Shown: piece after piece, positions 26,878 to 35,997 of the stretch
Position numbering within the stretch: the stretch's first letter is position 1
Layout of the letters: every line of letters begins with the position of its first letter
NCBI RefSeq assembly: GCF_014863585.1
Contig: NZ_CP062253.1
Span: 5,785,501 to 5,849,500, forward strand
Length of the DNA: 64,000 nt
Origin: Pseudomonas gozinkensis
GTDB taxonomy: Bacteria; Pseudomonadota; Gammaproteobacteria; Pseudomonadales; Pseudomonadaceae
Direction of reading: 5' to 3'
The notes under the pieces: model-generated
Told to the model about the DNA's origin: nothing
Database searches by the model: none
Seen by the model: the letters and a program-made list of their open reading frames with translations, nothing else
Made by a program: the position numbers and the translations under genes

Positions 26878-28089
26878 ATGCCCATTGCCCTGCTCGCGCT
26901 GACCCTCAGCGCTTTCGCCATCGGGACGACCGAGTTCGTCATCGTTGGTCTGCTTCCCACCATCGGCGCCGATCTCGGCGTCAGCCTGCCGTCCGCCGGT
27001 CTGCTGGTCAGTCTGTATGCCCTGGGCGTAGCCATCGGTGCACCCGTGCTGACCGCCCTCACCGGCAAAGTCCCGCGCAAACTGTTGCTGCTGTCGCTGA
27101 TGGTGCTGTTCACCCTCGGCAACCTGCTGGCCTGGCTGGCGCCAAGTTATGAATCGCTGGTGCTGGCGCGGATCGTCACGGGTCTGGCCCATGGCGTGTT
27201 CTTCTCCATCGGTTCGACCATCGCCACCAGCCTGGTGCCCAAGGAAAAAGCCGCCAGTGCCATTGCGATCATGTTCACCGGCCTGACCGTGGCACTTGTC
27301 ACTGGCGTGCCGCTGGGCACGTTCATCGGTCAGCATTTCGGCTGGCGTGAAACCTTCCTCGCGGTGTCGGCACTCGGCGTGATCGCGTTCATCGGCAGCC
27401 TGCTTTACGTGCCGAACAACATTGCCCACAGCAAACCGGCTTCGCTGTTGCAGCAATTGCAGGTGCTCAAGCAACCGCGTCTGCTGCTGGTGTACGCCAT
27501 GACGGCCATCGGTTACGGCGGCTCGTTCATCGCCTTCACATTCCTGGCACCGATCCTTCAGGACATCTCCAGCTTCAGCGCCGGCACCGTCAGCCTGGTG
27601 TTGCTGGTGTACGGCGTGTCGGTGGCCGTCGGCAACATCTGGGGCGGCAAACTGGCGGACAAACGCGGGCCGATCAGCGCGCTGAAAATCATCTTCGCCC
27701 TGCTCGCCGCCGTGTTGTTCGTGCTCACCTTCACCGCTGGCAACCCATGGCTGGCGCTGGCCACCGTGCTGGTCTGGGGCGCAGTCGCCTTCGGCAACGT
27801 GCCGGGCTTGCAGGTGTATGTGGTGCGTCAGGCTGAACATCACACACCGCACGCCGTGGACGTCGCATCGGGCCTGAACATTGCCGCGTTCAACCTCGGG
27901 ATTGCCGGTGGCGCGTGGGGTGGCGGTTTGATCGTCGAGCACATCGGCCTGATTCACACTGCATGGATCGGCGGACTGGTGGTGCTGGTGGCGCTGGCCC
28001 TGACGGCATGGAGCGGTCGCCTCGATCGCCTGGGCCCGGTGTACGCCGAACCCGCCGAAGGCTCCGCCCGAATCGTCACCGGGCACTGA
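26878..28089 (+). CDS. MFS transporter, DHA1 family
   Basis: This 403-residue inner-membrane carrier has twelve hydrophobic segments. Landmarks are the TM1 motif LSAFAIGTTEFVIVGLLPTI, the A-motif-like loop LTALTGKVPRKLLLLSLMVL, motif B LVLARIVTGLAHGVFFSIGS, and the antiporter motif C region FTGLTVALVTGVPLGTFIGQ. It resembles YdhP/AraJ-type drug or sugar efflux proteins. GGAG seven bases before the ATG at 26878 supports the start; the longer frame from 26779 reads intergenic sequence. Substrate unknown. Confidence 0.88.
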   Translation: MPIALLALTLSAFAIGTTEFVIVGLLPTIGADLGVSLPSAGLLVSLYALGVAIGAPVLTALTGKVPRKLLLLSLMVLFTLGNLLAWLAPSYESLVLARIVTGLAHGVFFSIGSTIATSLVPKEKAASAIAIMFTGLTVALVTGVPLGTFIGQHFGWRETFLAVSALGVIAFIGSLLYVPNNIAHSKPASLLQQLQVLKQPRLLLVYAMTAIGYGGSFIAFTFLAPILQDISSFSAGTVSLVLLVYGVSVAVGNIWGGKLADKRGPISALKIIFALLAAVLFVLTFTAGNPWLALATVLVWGAVAFGNVPGLQVYVVRQAEHHTPHAVDVASGLNIAAFNLGIAGGAWGGGLIVEHIGLIHTAWIGGLVVLVALALTAWSGRLDRLGPVYAEPAEGSARIVTGH

Positions 28090-28192
28090 TCCGGCGCAGC
28101 CCGACCGTCCGTAATCCCGTCGAAACTTTCCCGAACCGCCCGCAGTCATCCACAGACAGAGGCCGTACGGGGACTTTCGACGGGAGGGCGGC

Positions 28193-29119
28193 ATGGCAAC
28201 GATTCATATCGGTATTTCAGGCTGGCGTTACGCCCCGTGGCGCGGGGACTTTTACCCGAAGGGGCTGGCGCAGAAACGCGAATTGCAGTTCGCCTCACGG
28301 GCGGTCAACAGCATCGAAATCAACGGATCGTTCTACGCCCTGCAACGGCCCGAACGCTATGCCCAGTGGTATGCCGAAACGCCGGATGACTTCGTGTTCA
28401 GCATCAAGGCGCCCCGCTTCATCACCCACATCCGCCGCCTGCGCGATATCGAAAAACCCCTGGCCAATTTCTTCGCCTCCGGGGTACTGGAGCTGAAGGA
28501 AAAATTCGGCCCAGTCCTCTGGCAATTCCCGCCCAACTTCACGTTCGACCCCGAGCGTTTCGAAGCCTTTCTCGATCAGTTGCCCCACGACACCCAGGCC
28601 GCCGCCGACCTCGCTCGCCAGCACGACTCACACCTGCACGGCCACGCGAGCATGAAGGCCTACGGCAAAAAACCGCTGCGCCATGCCGTGGAAATCCGCA
28701 ACGACAGTTTCATCGACCCCGACTTCGTGCGCCTGCTCAAACGCTACAACACCGCGCTGGTGATCGCCGACACCGCCGGGAAATGGCCGTACCGCGAAGA
28801 CCTGACCAGCGATTTCGTCTACCTGCGCCTGCACGGTGCCGAGGAGCTTTACGCCAGTGGCTACACCCGCGCCGCCCTGCAACGCTGGGCCGAACGGATT
28901 GACGACTGGCACCATGGCCGACAACCGGGCGACGCCCATTTGATCGCGCCGCGCCTGAAGCCTCGGGCGCGCAAATCCCGCGAGGTATTCTGCTACTTCG
29001 ACAATGACATCAAGGTCCGCGCGCCTTTCGATGCCCGCAGCCTGTTGCAGCGTTTCGACCTGGATAAAAACCTCGAAACCATGCCCGGTGAGCCGGCCGC
29101 CGATGGGGTACTCGCATGA
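28193..29119 (+). CDS. DUF72 domain protein (TIM-barrel-like)
   Basis: The protein has 308 residues. DUF72 hallmarks: an N-terminal [20 protein letters not shown], the [20 protein letters not shown] stretch, [34 protein letters not shown] and [16 protein letters not shown]. Structures of the family show a TIM-barrel with a putative active site, but the reaction is not established. A GGAGG ribosome site precedes the ATG. The last bases overlap the next gene (ATGA), tying it to the ybhP-clsB-ybhN module. Confidence 0.88.
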   Translation: MATIHIGISGWRYAPWRGDFYPKGLAQKRELQFASRAVNSIEINGSFYALQRPERYAQWYAETPDDFVFSIKAPRFITHIRRLRDIEKPLANFFASGVLELKEKFGPVLWQFPPNFTFDPERFEAFLDQLPHDTQAAADLARQHDSHLHGHASMKAYGKKPLRHAVEIRNDSFIDPDFVRLLKRYNTALVIADTAGKWPYREDLTSDFVYLRLHGAEELYASGYTRAALQRWAERIDDWHHGRQPGDAHLIAPRLKPRARKSREVFCYFDNDIKVRAPFDARSLLQRFDLDKNLETMPGEPAADGVLA

Positions 29120-29913
29120 GCATTTCCGAGCCGGTCGGCTTTACCGACGAACAGACCACGGTCATCACCACGGTGCGCCGTTTCACCGTGCTGACGGTCA
29201 ACACCCACAAGGGCTTCACCGCACTGAATCGGCGTTTCATCCTGCCGGAATTGCGTGAAGCGGTGCGCAGCGTGTCCGCCGACGTGGTGTTTCTTCAGGA
29301 AGTCCACGGCACCCACGAGCACCATCCCAAACGTTACGACAACTGGCCGACGATGCCGCAGTACGAGTTTCTCGCCGACAGCCTCTGGCCGCAGTTCGCC
29401 TACGGACGCAATGCGGTGTACCCGGACGGCGATCACGGCAATGCAGTGCTGTCGAAATTCCAGATCGTGCGCCATGACAACCTCGACGTTTCGATCAGCG
29501 GCCACGAAAACCGCGGCCTGCTGCACTGCGTGCTGCGCCTGCCGGGAGACGACCGTGAAGTGCATGCGATCTGCGTCCATCTGGGCCTGCGCGAAAGCCA
29601 TCGCAACGATCAACTGGGCCTGCTGCGAGAACGCCTTTGCGGGCTGCCCAGTGACGCGCCGGTGATCGTCGCCGGCGATTTCAACGACTGGCGCCAGCGC
29701 GCCGATGCGTTGCTTGAACCCTGTGGCCTGCGTGAAGTGTTTGCAGCGCATCACGGCAAACCGGCGCGCAGCTTTCCCGCGCGCATGCCGCTGCTGCGCC
29801 TGGACCGCATCTACGTACGCAACCTCAAGGCCAGTCAGCCAAAAGTGCTGGCGAACCGTCCCTGGTCACACCTTTCCGACCACGCACCGCTATCGGTGGA
29901 GATTGAACTATGA
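29116..29913 (+). CDS. ybhP: Endonuclease/exonuclease/phosphatase-family protein (YbhP-like)
   Basis: This 265-residue protein has the metal-dependent EEP fold: [20 protein letters not shown], the catalytic glutamate in [34 protein letters not shown], the Asp-Asn motif in [20 protein letters not shown], and the terminal [12 protein letters not shown]. No signal peptide is seen. In E. coli ybhP lies next to clsB (ybhO) and ybhN, as here, so a phosphodiesterase role in phospholipid metabolism is a reasonable inference. It overlaps both neighbours by four bases. Confidence 0.87.
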   Translation: MSISEPVGFTDEQTTVITTVRRFTVLTVNTHKGFTALNRRFILPELREAVRSVSADVVFLQEVHGTHEHHPKRYDNWPTMPQYEFLADSLWPQFAYGRNAVYPDGDHGNAVLSKFQIVRHDNLDVSISGHENRGLLHCVLRLPGDDREVHAICVHLGLRESHRNDQLGLLRERLCGLPSDAPVIVAGDFNDWRQRADALLEPCGLREVFAAHHGKPARSFPARMPLLRLDRIYVRNLKASQPKVLANRPWSHLSDHAPLSVEIEL

Positions 29914-31199
29914 GCAGTGCACCGTTGGAGAAATCCGCTGTGGAGCCGGTCAGCATCACCACCCCGCCCGTGCGCGAGCCGGGCACCGTCGATGTCGAAT
30001 ACCGCTGGCAGGGCAACAACCGGCTCGAGCTGCTGGAAAATGGCGAGGAATATTTCCCCCGGGTGTTCGAAGCGATGCGCGCGGCGAAAAGCGAAATCCT
30101 GCTGGAGACCTTCATCGTCTTCGAAGACAAGGTCGGCAAGGAATTGCAGGAGATCCTGATCGATGCCGCCCGGCGTGGCGTGCGCACCACCGTCAGCCTC
30201 GACGGCTTCGGTTGCGGCGAACTGAGCACCGGTTATCTGACCGCGCTGAGCGATGCCGGCGTGCATTTGCAAATCTTCGATCCGGCCCCCAAACGCCTGG
30301 GCATTCGCACCAACTGGTTCCGCCGTTTGCACCGCAAGATCGTGGTGGTCGACGGGCTGATCGCGTTCATCGGCGGGATCAATTTTTCCGGCGATCACCT
30401 GGCCGATTTCGGCCCCGAAGCGAAGCAGGATTATTCGGTGGAAGTTCAGGGCCCGGCCGTGGCCGACATCCATCATTTCGCCCTGCTGCAAAGCGGCCGC
30501 CCGGGACGCGCAAGGTTCTGGTGGCAACGGCGCCGGCAGCGTCGCGCCGAGATGGCGTTCGATGATCACGACGGTCAGGTGCGCCTGGTGTTCCGCGACA
30601 ACGACCGGCACAACACCGATATCGAAGACGTTTATTTGCAGGTGCTGCGCCGCGCCCAACGGCGGGTGGTGATCGCCAACGCCTACTTTTTTCCCGGCTA
30701 TCGCCTGCTGCGCGAAATTCGCAACGCGGCCCGGCGCGGGGTCGAGGTGCGGCTGATTCTGCAGGGGCAGCCGGACATGCTGGTGGCCAAACTCGCCGCG
30801 CGCATGACCTACGACTACCTGCTCAAGGCCGGGGTGCAGATTCACGAATATTGCGAGCGGCCACTGCACGGCAAGGTGGCGCTGGTGGACGAGGAATGGA
30901 GCACCGTCGGCTCAAGCAATCTCGACCCGTTGAGCCTGTCGCTGAACCTGGAAGCCAACGTGCTGATTCGCGACCGCGACTTCAATCGTCACTTGTTCGA
31001 ACGCCTCGAAGATCTGAGCCACAACCATTGCAAGGCGATGGACGCCGCGAAGTCGCCGCGCGGGCGGATCTGGCACATGACCGTGGGCTTTCTGGTGTTT
31101 CACTTCCTGCGGCATTTCCCGGCGATGGCCGGCTGGCTGCCGGCGCACAAGCCACGGCTCAAACCCTTTACCCATGCCGCCGGGAGCGATCCTTCATGA
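29910..31199 (+). CDS. clsB: Cardiolipin synthase B
   Basis: This 429-residue phospholipase-D-family enzyme has two HKD catalytic motifs: [20 protein letters not shown] (about 146-165) and [20 protein letters not shown] (about 320-339). It transfers phosphatidyl groups between phosphatidylglycerol (or with phosphatidylethanolamine) to make cardiolipin, at the inner membrane. A C-terminal hydrophobic stretch ([20 protein letters not shown]) may anchor it. It is coupled by ATGA overlaps to ybhP and ybhN. Confidence 0.92.
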   Translation: MSSAPLEKSAVEPVSITTPPVREPGTVDVEYRWQGNNRLELLENGEEYFPRVFEAMRAAKSEILLETFIVFEDKVGKELQEILIDAARRGVRTTVSLDGFGCGELSTGYLTALSDAGVHLQIFDPAPKRLGIRTNWFRRLHRKIVVVDGLIAFIGGINFSGDHLADFGPEAKQDYSVEVQGPAVADIHHFALLQSGRPGRARFWWQRRRQRRAEMAFDDHDGQVRLVFRDNDRHNTDIEDVYLQVLRRAQRRVVIANAYFFPGYRLLREIRNAARRGVEVRLILQGQPDMLVAKLAARMTYDYLLKAGVQIHEYCERPLHGKVALVDEEWSTVGSSNLDPLSLSLNLEANVLIRDRDFNRHLFERLEDLSHNHCKAMDAAKSPRGRIWHMTVGFLVFHFLRHFPAMAGWLPAHKPRLKPFTHAAGSDPS

Positions 31200-32182
31200 G
31201 CCATTCCGAAGCCCACGCGGCGGTGCATCCGACACCGGCGAGCAAGTCTCGCTGGAGCCGCTGGAAACGACCGCTGACCCTGCTGTTCTTTCTCGCACTG
31301 ATCGTTTTGCTGACGATGTTCGCCAGTCGTATCGAATGGGCCGAAGTGCTGCAAACCCTCGCCGATTTCAAGGTACGCACGCTGATCATCGCCTCCAGCC
31401 TGACCCTGCTGAGCTTTCTGGTATACGCCAGTTTCGACCTGATCGGCCGCACCTACATCCGCCAGGACCTGACCTGGAAACAGATCCTGCCGGTGGGCGT
31501 CATCAGCTACGCGTTCAATCTCAACTTGAGCGCGTGGGTCGGCGGGATCGCCATGCGCTATCGCCTGTATTCGCGGCTCGGGGTGAGCAAAAGCAACATC
31601 GCCAAGATCCTCGGCCTGAGCCTGGCGACCAACTGGTTCGGCTACATGACCATCGCCGGCGTGGTGTTCAGCAGCGGGCTGGTCACCATGCCGCCAGGCT
31701 GGAAAGTCAGCAGCGATGCGTTGCAGGGCATTGGCGTGTTGCTGCTGTTGGTGAGTGTCGGTTATCTGGTCGCCTGCCAGTTTTCCCGGCGTCGCGAGTG
31801 GTCGATTCGCGGAGTGGAAATCAACCTGCCGTCGCTGCGTATGGCGATCCTGCAATTGCTGCTCGGGGCGTTGAACTGGTCGCTGATGGCGGCGGTGATT
31901 TTCACCTTGCTGCCGAGCAAGCTCGACTACCCGCTGGTGCTCGGGGTGTTGTTGATCAGCGCGATTGCCGGCGTCATCACCCACATTCCCGCCGGGCTCG
32001 GCGTGCTGGAAGCGGTGTTCGTGGCGCTGCTGCAACACGAGGCTTCCCGGGGCAGTCTGGTGGCGGGGCTGCTGGCGTATCGGGCGATCTATTTTTTGCT
32101 GCCGCTGTTGATCACGGTGGTGATGTATCTGGTGGTGGAAGCCAAAGCCAAGGCGTTGCGGATCGAGAAGAAACCCAAATGA
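31196..32182 (+). CDS. ybhN: YbhN/LPG-synthase-TM-domain membrane protein
   Basis: The 328-residue integral membrane protein has about eight hydrophobic segments (PLTLLFFLALIVLLTMFASR, TLIIASSLTLLSFLVYASFD, ILPVGVISYAFNLNLSAWVG, LGVLLISAIAGVITHIPAGL and others). The LSAWVGGIAMRYRLYSRLGV and THIPAGLGVLEAVFVALLQH motifs are typical of the flippase-like domain of MprF/YbhN proteins (PF03706). The start ATG at 31196 overlaps the clsB stop (ATGA). The conserved pairing with clsB suggests a lipid-handling role, but no activity is established. Confidence 0.87.
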   Translation: MSHSEAHAAVHPTPASKSRWSRWKRPLTLLFFLALIVLLTMFASRIEWAEVLQTLADFKVRTLIIASSLTLLSFLVYASFDLIGRTYIRQDLTWKQILPVGVISYAFNLNLSAWVGGIAMRYRLYSRLGVSKSNIAKILGLSLATNWFGYMTIAGVVFSSGLVTMPPGWKVSSDALQGIGVLLLLVSVGYLVACQFSRRREWSIRGVEINLPSLRMAILQLLLGALNWSLMAAVIFTLLPSKLDYPLVLGVLLISAIAGVITHIPAGLGVLEAVFVALLQHEASRGSLVAGLLAYRAIYFLLPLLITVVMYLVVEAKAKALRIEKKPK

Positions 32183-32205
32183 TCCTCATCGCCTGACAGC
32201 ACGAC

Positions 32206-32270
32206 TTCGCGAGCAAGCTCGCTCCCACAGGAGTACGCATTCCATTGGTGGGAGCGAGCTTGCTCGCGAA
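32206..32270. repeat. Inverted pair of REP sequences
   Basis: The arms at 32206-32230 and 32247-32270 are near-perfect reverse complements of the TTCGCGAGCAAGCTCGCTCC type. The pair lies between the convergent ybhN and hydrolase genes and probably acts as the shared transcription end. Confidence 0.88.
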
Positions 32271-32294
32271 AGCGCCGGCAAGGCCGAAGCAGAC

Positions 32295-33053
32295 TCATGT
32301 CGACTGAATGATGCTCAACCGCTCACCCACCACCATCTCGGTGATCCAGTCGACCAGGATCGAGGTGTAGGCCTGCTGCGAGGTCGGGTCGCTCAGGGCG
32401 TGGTCGGCGCCGTCGATGATGCGGTGGGTCAGCGAATGGGTCTGTTGGCATGCGGCGCGGTAACTCATGATGGTCGCGTGGGGCACGTAGTCATCGGTTT
32501 CCGATTGCACCAGCAGCACGTCACCGGTGAATTGCGAGCAGGCGTGCAAGGCGCGGTTGCTGTCGGCGCGCACCAGAGTGCCGCGATAATCGCGCAGGTC
32601 GGCCTTGTCCAGATCGCGTTTGGGCGTGTGCCATTGTTCGTCGCGGTACAGCGCCGGCACCCGCAACGCCAGCCAGCGCACCGGGCGCAGCGAGGTCAGG
32701 ATCGAGGCGAGATAACCGCCATAGCTGGTGCCCACCACCGCAATGGCCGAGGTGTCCAGCGCCGGATGGGCGAGCAGCCGGTCGTAGGCCGCCAGCAAGT
32801 CACGCAGGTTGTCTTCGCGGGTGACCCGGCTCAGCGGTATGCCGGTGCCGCCGGTGTGCCCGCGCAGGTCAAACGTCAGGCACACGCAACCCAGGCCGGC
32901 GATACCTTTGGCCCGCTCCAGATCCCGCTCCTGACTGCCGCCCCAGCCGTGCACGAACAACACGCCGGGGACTTTCGATTTGGGGCTGAGGAACGTCCCG
33001 CTCATCTGTTCATCATCAATGTCGATTTGAATGCTTTCACTTCTAGCCGTCAT
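32295..33053 (-). CDS. Alpha/beta hydrolase
   Basis: The 252-residue cytoplasmic protein has the oxyanion region VPGVLFVHGWGGSQERDLER, the nucleophile elbow VVGTSYGGYLASI (GTSYG, Ser about 114), a late acid in LLVQSETDDYVPHATIMSYR and the catalytic histidine in RIIDGADHALSDPTSQQA. It resembles dienelactone-hydrolase or peptidase-S9-like members. The start overlaps the stop of the DUF3182 gene by 11 bases, so the two are co-translated. Substrate unknown. Confidence 0.85.
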   Translation of the reverse strand: MTARSESIQIDIDDEQMSGTFLSPKSKVPGVLFVHGWGGSQERDLERAKGIAGLGCVCLTFDLRGHTGGTGIPLSRVTREDNLRDLLAAYDRLLAHPALDTSAIAVVGTSYGGYLASILTSLRPVRWLALRVPALYRDEQWHTPKRDLDKADLRDYRGTLVRADSNRALHACSQFTGDVLLVQSETDDYVPHATIMSYRAACQQTHSLTHRIIDGADHALSDPTSQQAYTSILVDWITEMVVGERLSIIQST

Positions 33054-34149
33054 AGGATTTGACCGTTACGTATTTGAGGAGAAAGTCGCTGTTCTCGGCC
33101 GGCCCGCGATACACCTCGATGGCATCCGCCGGCAGGGACTTATCGGTATAGGTTTCCACCGACGACACGCGGATCGCGCGCATCGAAGGATCGTTGACGA
33201 AGCTTTGCAACGCCGCGACTTCCGCGCTGCTGGCGCCGCCCATGCGCCAGGACTGTTCGAGCACGCCACTGCGGGATCGGCCTTCGCTGTCCAGGCCCTG
33301 GGCGATGTCGTAATTGCGCCGCGAGGCATAGAAGCGCGGATAGGCTTCGTCCGCCGCCCGGTCGAACACCTGCGCCTGCTGGATCGCCAGACGCACGTCG
33401 TCGGGCAGATCCAGCGCCAGCAGATCCTCGTAACCGCCCTGCACCACCAGCAGGTTCGAGCCGCCGTAGACGTCTTCGCCGTGGGCGTCCTTGGTCAAGT
33501 ATTGATCACCGCAGTAACTCAGCACCCGATCGCCGATGAACGACTGGCCGACGCTGTGGGTAACCACCTGACTCAAGTCCTGCTCCAGCACCACGCCATC
33601 GCTGAACAGTTCTCCGGCCTCGGGTCGGGCGAGAATTTCGTCGAATGCATCGAGGCTCTTGATCACTTCCTGCCCACGCCCGGCACAGGCGTGAATCGGC
33701 TTGATCCGGATCGGTCCGCTGTACAACAGATGTTCGGCGGCGGGCCTGGCATCTTCCAGCGCGAAGACGCTGAGCCCGTCCAGCACCACGGTGCGCACTC
33801 GTTCGGAAAACAGCGGCGACCAGCCTTGCGGCGCATGAGCCTGATGGCTGCGCAAACCGTGGCTGATGGCTTTGGTGCAGATGAAATCGTGCTCGACGAA
33901 ACCGCCCCACAGATCGGCCGGGCCGCTCACACCCAGTTCGCGGGCCGCCGCGCCGACGAGGGTCTGGGTCGGCAGCAGGTAAATATCCCGGCCGCGATGT
34001 TTTTCGGCGTCGTAACTGCCGCCGAACTTGAGGCCGAGGATCTGCGCCAGCCATCGCGCGAGGGCTTTGTTGGTCTGCACTTCATGTTGTGGCGCGCCGG
34101 GTCGAACCGAGTGGGCGACGACCACTTTCCTACGGGATGTCGCGGTCAT
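33043..34149 (-). CDS. DUF3182 family protein
   Basis: This 368-residue protein opens VVVAHSVRPGAPQHEVQTNK and contains GGSYDAEKHRGRDIYLLPTQ, SGPIRIKPIHACAGRGQEVI (lysine and glycine-rich, reminiscent of ATP-grasp phosphate loops), DGVVLEQDLSQVVTHSVGQS and DVYGGSNLLVVQGGYEDLLA. The ATP-grasp resemblance is inference from these segments. AAGGGGG precedes the ATG. It is followed by an overlapping hydrolase gene, a pairing that suggests a shared biosynthetic or ligation task of unknown nature. Confidence 0.8.
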   Translation of the reverse strand: MTATSRRKVVVAHSVRPGAPQHEVQTNKALARWLAQILGLKFGGSYDAEKHRGRDIYLLPTQTLVGAAARELGVSGPADLWGGFVEHDFICTKAISHGLRSHQAHAPQGWSPLFSERVRTVVLDGLSVFALEDARPAAEHLLYSGPIRIKPIHACAGRGQEVIKSLDAFDEILARPEAGELFSDGVVLEQDLSQVVTHSVGQSFIGDRVLSYCGDQYLTKDAHGEDVYGGSNLLVVQGGYEDLLALDLPDDVRLAIQQAQVFDRAADEAYPRFYASRRNYDIAQGLDSEGRSRSGVLEQSWRMGGASSAEVAALQSFVNDPSMRAIRVSSVETYTDKSLPADAIEVYRGPAENSDFLLKYVTVKSYDG

Positions 34150-34268
34150 GCGTCCCCCTTCCAGCGGCGAGATGAATGTAGGTCAGAGGGTGCAGAGATC
34201 AGGCCAAACGGTGGTGGATAGAAAAAGTGCTTGGCATCAGTAGATTAAGGGATAGGTGATGGCATCAC

Positions 34269-34293
34269 GCCCGTCGCGTTTTGCACGACGGGC
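34269..34293. terminator. Hairpin after the lipoprotein gene
   Basis: GCCCGTCG (34269-34276) and CGACGGGC (34286-34293) form a perfect 8-bp stem around a 9-base loop, 30 bases beyond the minus-strand lipoprotein stop. No proper U-run follows on either strand, so termination here would be weak or rho-assisted. The rest of the 34150-34322 gap shows nothing else. Confidence 0.45.
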
Positions 34294-34322
34294 TTCAATT
34301 GGACGGCATATTGCACGATGGC

Positions 34323-35885
34323 TCAAGGCGCTGCTTTCGCCGCTGCTTTGGCTTCTGCTGCTTTGGCCGCCGCCGCTTTGGCTGCAGCCGCCGCTTTGAC
34401 GACCGCTGGGTCTTCGATGGAATAGCCAATGGTCTGAACCCGGTTGGAAGTTCCCGAGCCAAATACCGCAACCATCTCATAATCACCCGCCGTTCTGGCT
34501 CCGCTACCTACGGTGAAGCACGTGTTGTTCGGCGTCGACTTGCCATCATTTTTCTTGATCTCAGACTCACCCAGCACTTGCGGAGCACCGGCTGCTCTCT
34601 TACGGTAAAACTGTGCATTGATTGAAGTAACTGTCGCCGGATGATTCAGGCAGTATTCGGCGGCTGTCAGACTGGGAGCAAATTCGCCCCTTTCATTCAC
34701 CGGAGAGACAAACGACAGGACCTGCTGGCTTTGCAACTCCTTCGCCCTCGCCGCTTTCAGCGCATCTTCGGCCAATTGATAATCCGACGTTCTGAGCCCG
34801 TTCAGAGCACCTTTCTTGCTTAGATTCTGGATGGCTTCCTCCGCCGTTCCCAGCAGCCGGCGCTTTTCCCAAAGCGAGGCATCACCCCCCTTGACCACCG
34901 TGAAGCTCAGCCAGGTCTTGTCGGTGAATACATTGCTCCCTGCTGACGTATCGACCACTTTTTGATTGAGATGTCTGATTTTACTCAGGTCGATCGGGCT
35001 CAACGCCTTGCCGTCCGGGGTGTCCGTCAGTCCGCGACGCAAGGCGACCGGAATCAGCAGCGCCGCATCACCCAGCCAGGCTACCGGATTGGCGGTGGTC
35101 CCCCCATGGGTCAGATAACCGAAGCAATTGCCCAGAGAACAGCGCTCCTGATTGATCAATACATAGTTGCCGGGTGACAGTGCGATATAGCTGCCTTGCT
35201 GACCAATTTGCCCGGTATCTCCCACCAGATCGAAGTCGATCTGCATCACCACATCGTCCTTGTTAAGACTCAACAGACTTTTGGCGACTTCTTTGGCGAA
35301 CTTTATTTCTGCGGCAGTAACCGGATTCTCAAGAGACAGGGTCTGGCTGGCAGAGGTGATGAAATCCAGGAACGCCGCCGAGTTTTCATTCTCCCCCTGA
35401 TCGTATTCAAGAATGGTCAGACGGACGTTGATGTGGTCAGAGTCGAGTTTTTTCGGACCGTACAGAAGCTTACTGAGAAACGGCGTCCCCGATTGGTCGG
35501 CCACGCCCAGATAGGGGCCAAGGACCTTGCTCACAGTGTCGTCCTTGGTGCCAGCATTCACCTCTGTGAACTCGGCCACGATCACTACCTCATTGACCCC
35601 GTCAAAATCACGCAGGTATTTGAAATAGCCGTCAGTCAGATAAATGGCAAAAACATCATCCTGCCCGAGCGCCCCACTGGCAGCCTTTCTGATCGCGGGA
35701 TCACGTGCAGTTGTATCGTAAATACTGGTCAGTTCCCGCGACTCGCCATTACCCGAATTCGCTCCACCCTTTTCACGATACAGGTGCGCCGTTCCTGTCG
35801 GCACAGCGCACCCGGTCATGAGGGCCATAAATGCAGCAAACAACGCTGCCGATCTGAAAGCCTTGGCAAAGGTGATGACCGGCAT
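34323..35885 (-). CDS. Large predicted lipoprotein of unknown function
   Basis: The protein has 520 residues from the ATG at 35885, which has AAGGACG five bases upstream. The signal peptide FAKAFRSAALFAAFMALMTG precedes a lipobox cysteine at residue 26. The mature part alternates beta-like and polar segments (DVFAIYLTDGYFKYLRDFDG, NEVVIVAEFTEVNAGTKDD, SDHINVRLTILEYDQGENEN, GNYVLINQERCSLGNCFGYL) and ends in an Ala/Lys-rich helical tail of about 28 residues. I do not recognise a family. It follows the STAND NTPase gene on the same strand after 112 bases that contain an inverted repeat and a possible promoter. Its GC is lower than that of neighbouring core genes. It may be a partner of the NTPase or an unrelated envelope protein. 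Confidence 0.8.
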   Translation of the reverse strand: MPVITFAKAFRSAALFAAFMALMTGCAVPTGTAHLYREKGGANSGNGESRELTSIYDTTARDPAIRKAASGALGQDDVFAIYLTDGYFKYLRDFDGVNEVVIVAEFTEVNAGTKDDTVSKVLGPYLGVADQSGTPFLSKLLYGPKKLDSDHINVRLTILEYDQGENENSAAFLDFITSASQTLSLENPVTAAEIKFAKEVAKSLLSLNKDDVVMQIDFDLVGDTGQIGQQGSYIALSPGNYVLINQERCSLGNCFGYLTHGGTTANPVAWLGDAALLIPVALRRGLTDTPDGKALSPIDLSKIRHLNQKVVDTSAGSNVFTDKTWLSFTVVKGGDASLWEKRRLLGTAEEAIQNLSKKGALNGLRTSDYQLAEDALKAARAKELQSQQVLSFVSPVNERGEFAPSLTAAEYCLNHPATVTSINAQFYRKRAAGAPQVLGESEIKKNDGKSTPNNTCFTVGSGARTAGDYEMVAVFGSGTSNRVQTIGYSIEDPAVVKAAAAAKAAAAKAAEAKAAAKAAP

Positions 35886-35912
35886 GATTTCGTCCTTGAT
35901 CGCGTCTGGGGG

Positions 35913-35932
35913 AATTGACGATATAGTCAATT
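35913..35932. promoter_or_regulatory. Inverted repeat in the leader of the lipoprotein gene
   Basis: AATTGAC-GATATA-GTCAATT is a perfect 7-bp inverted repeat, 28 bases upstream of the lipoprotein ATG. On the minus strand, a TTGACG at about 35963-35968 followed after 16 bases by TACGCT could be a promoter placed just upstream, making this an operator candidate. The regulator is unknown. Confidence 0.45.
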
Positions 35933-35997
35933 TGCCACTATCAGCGTAGTCAGACACTACCAGTCGTCAACCGGGTCGGGAATCAAGCCGACACAGA

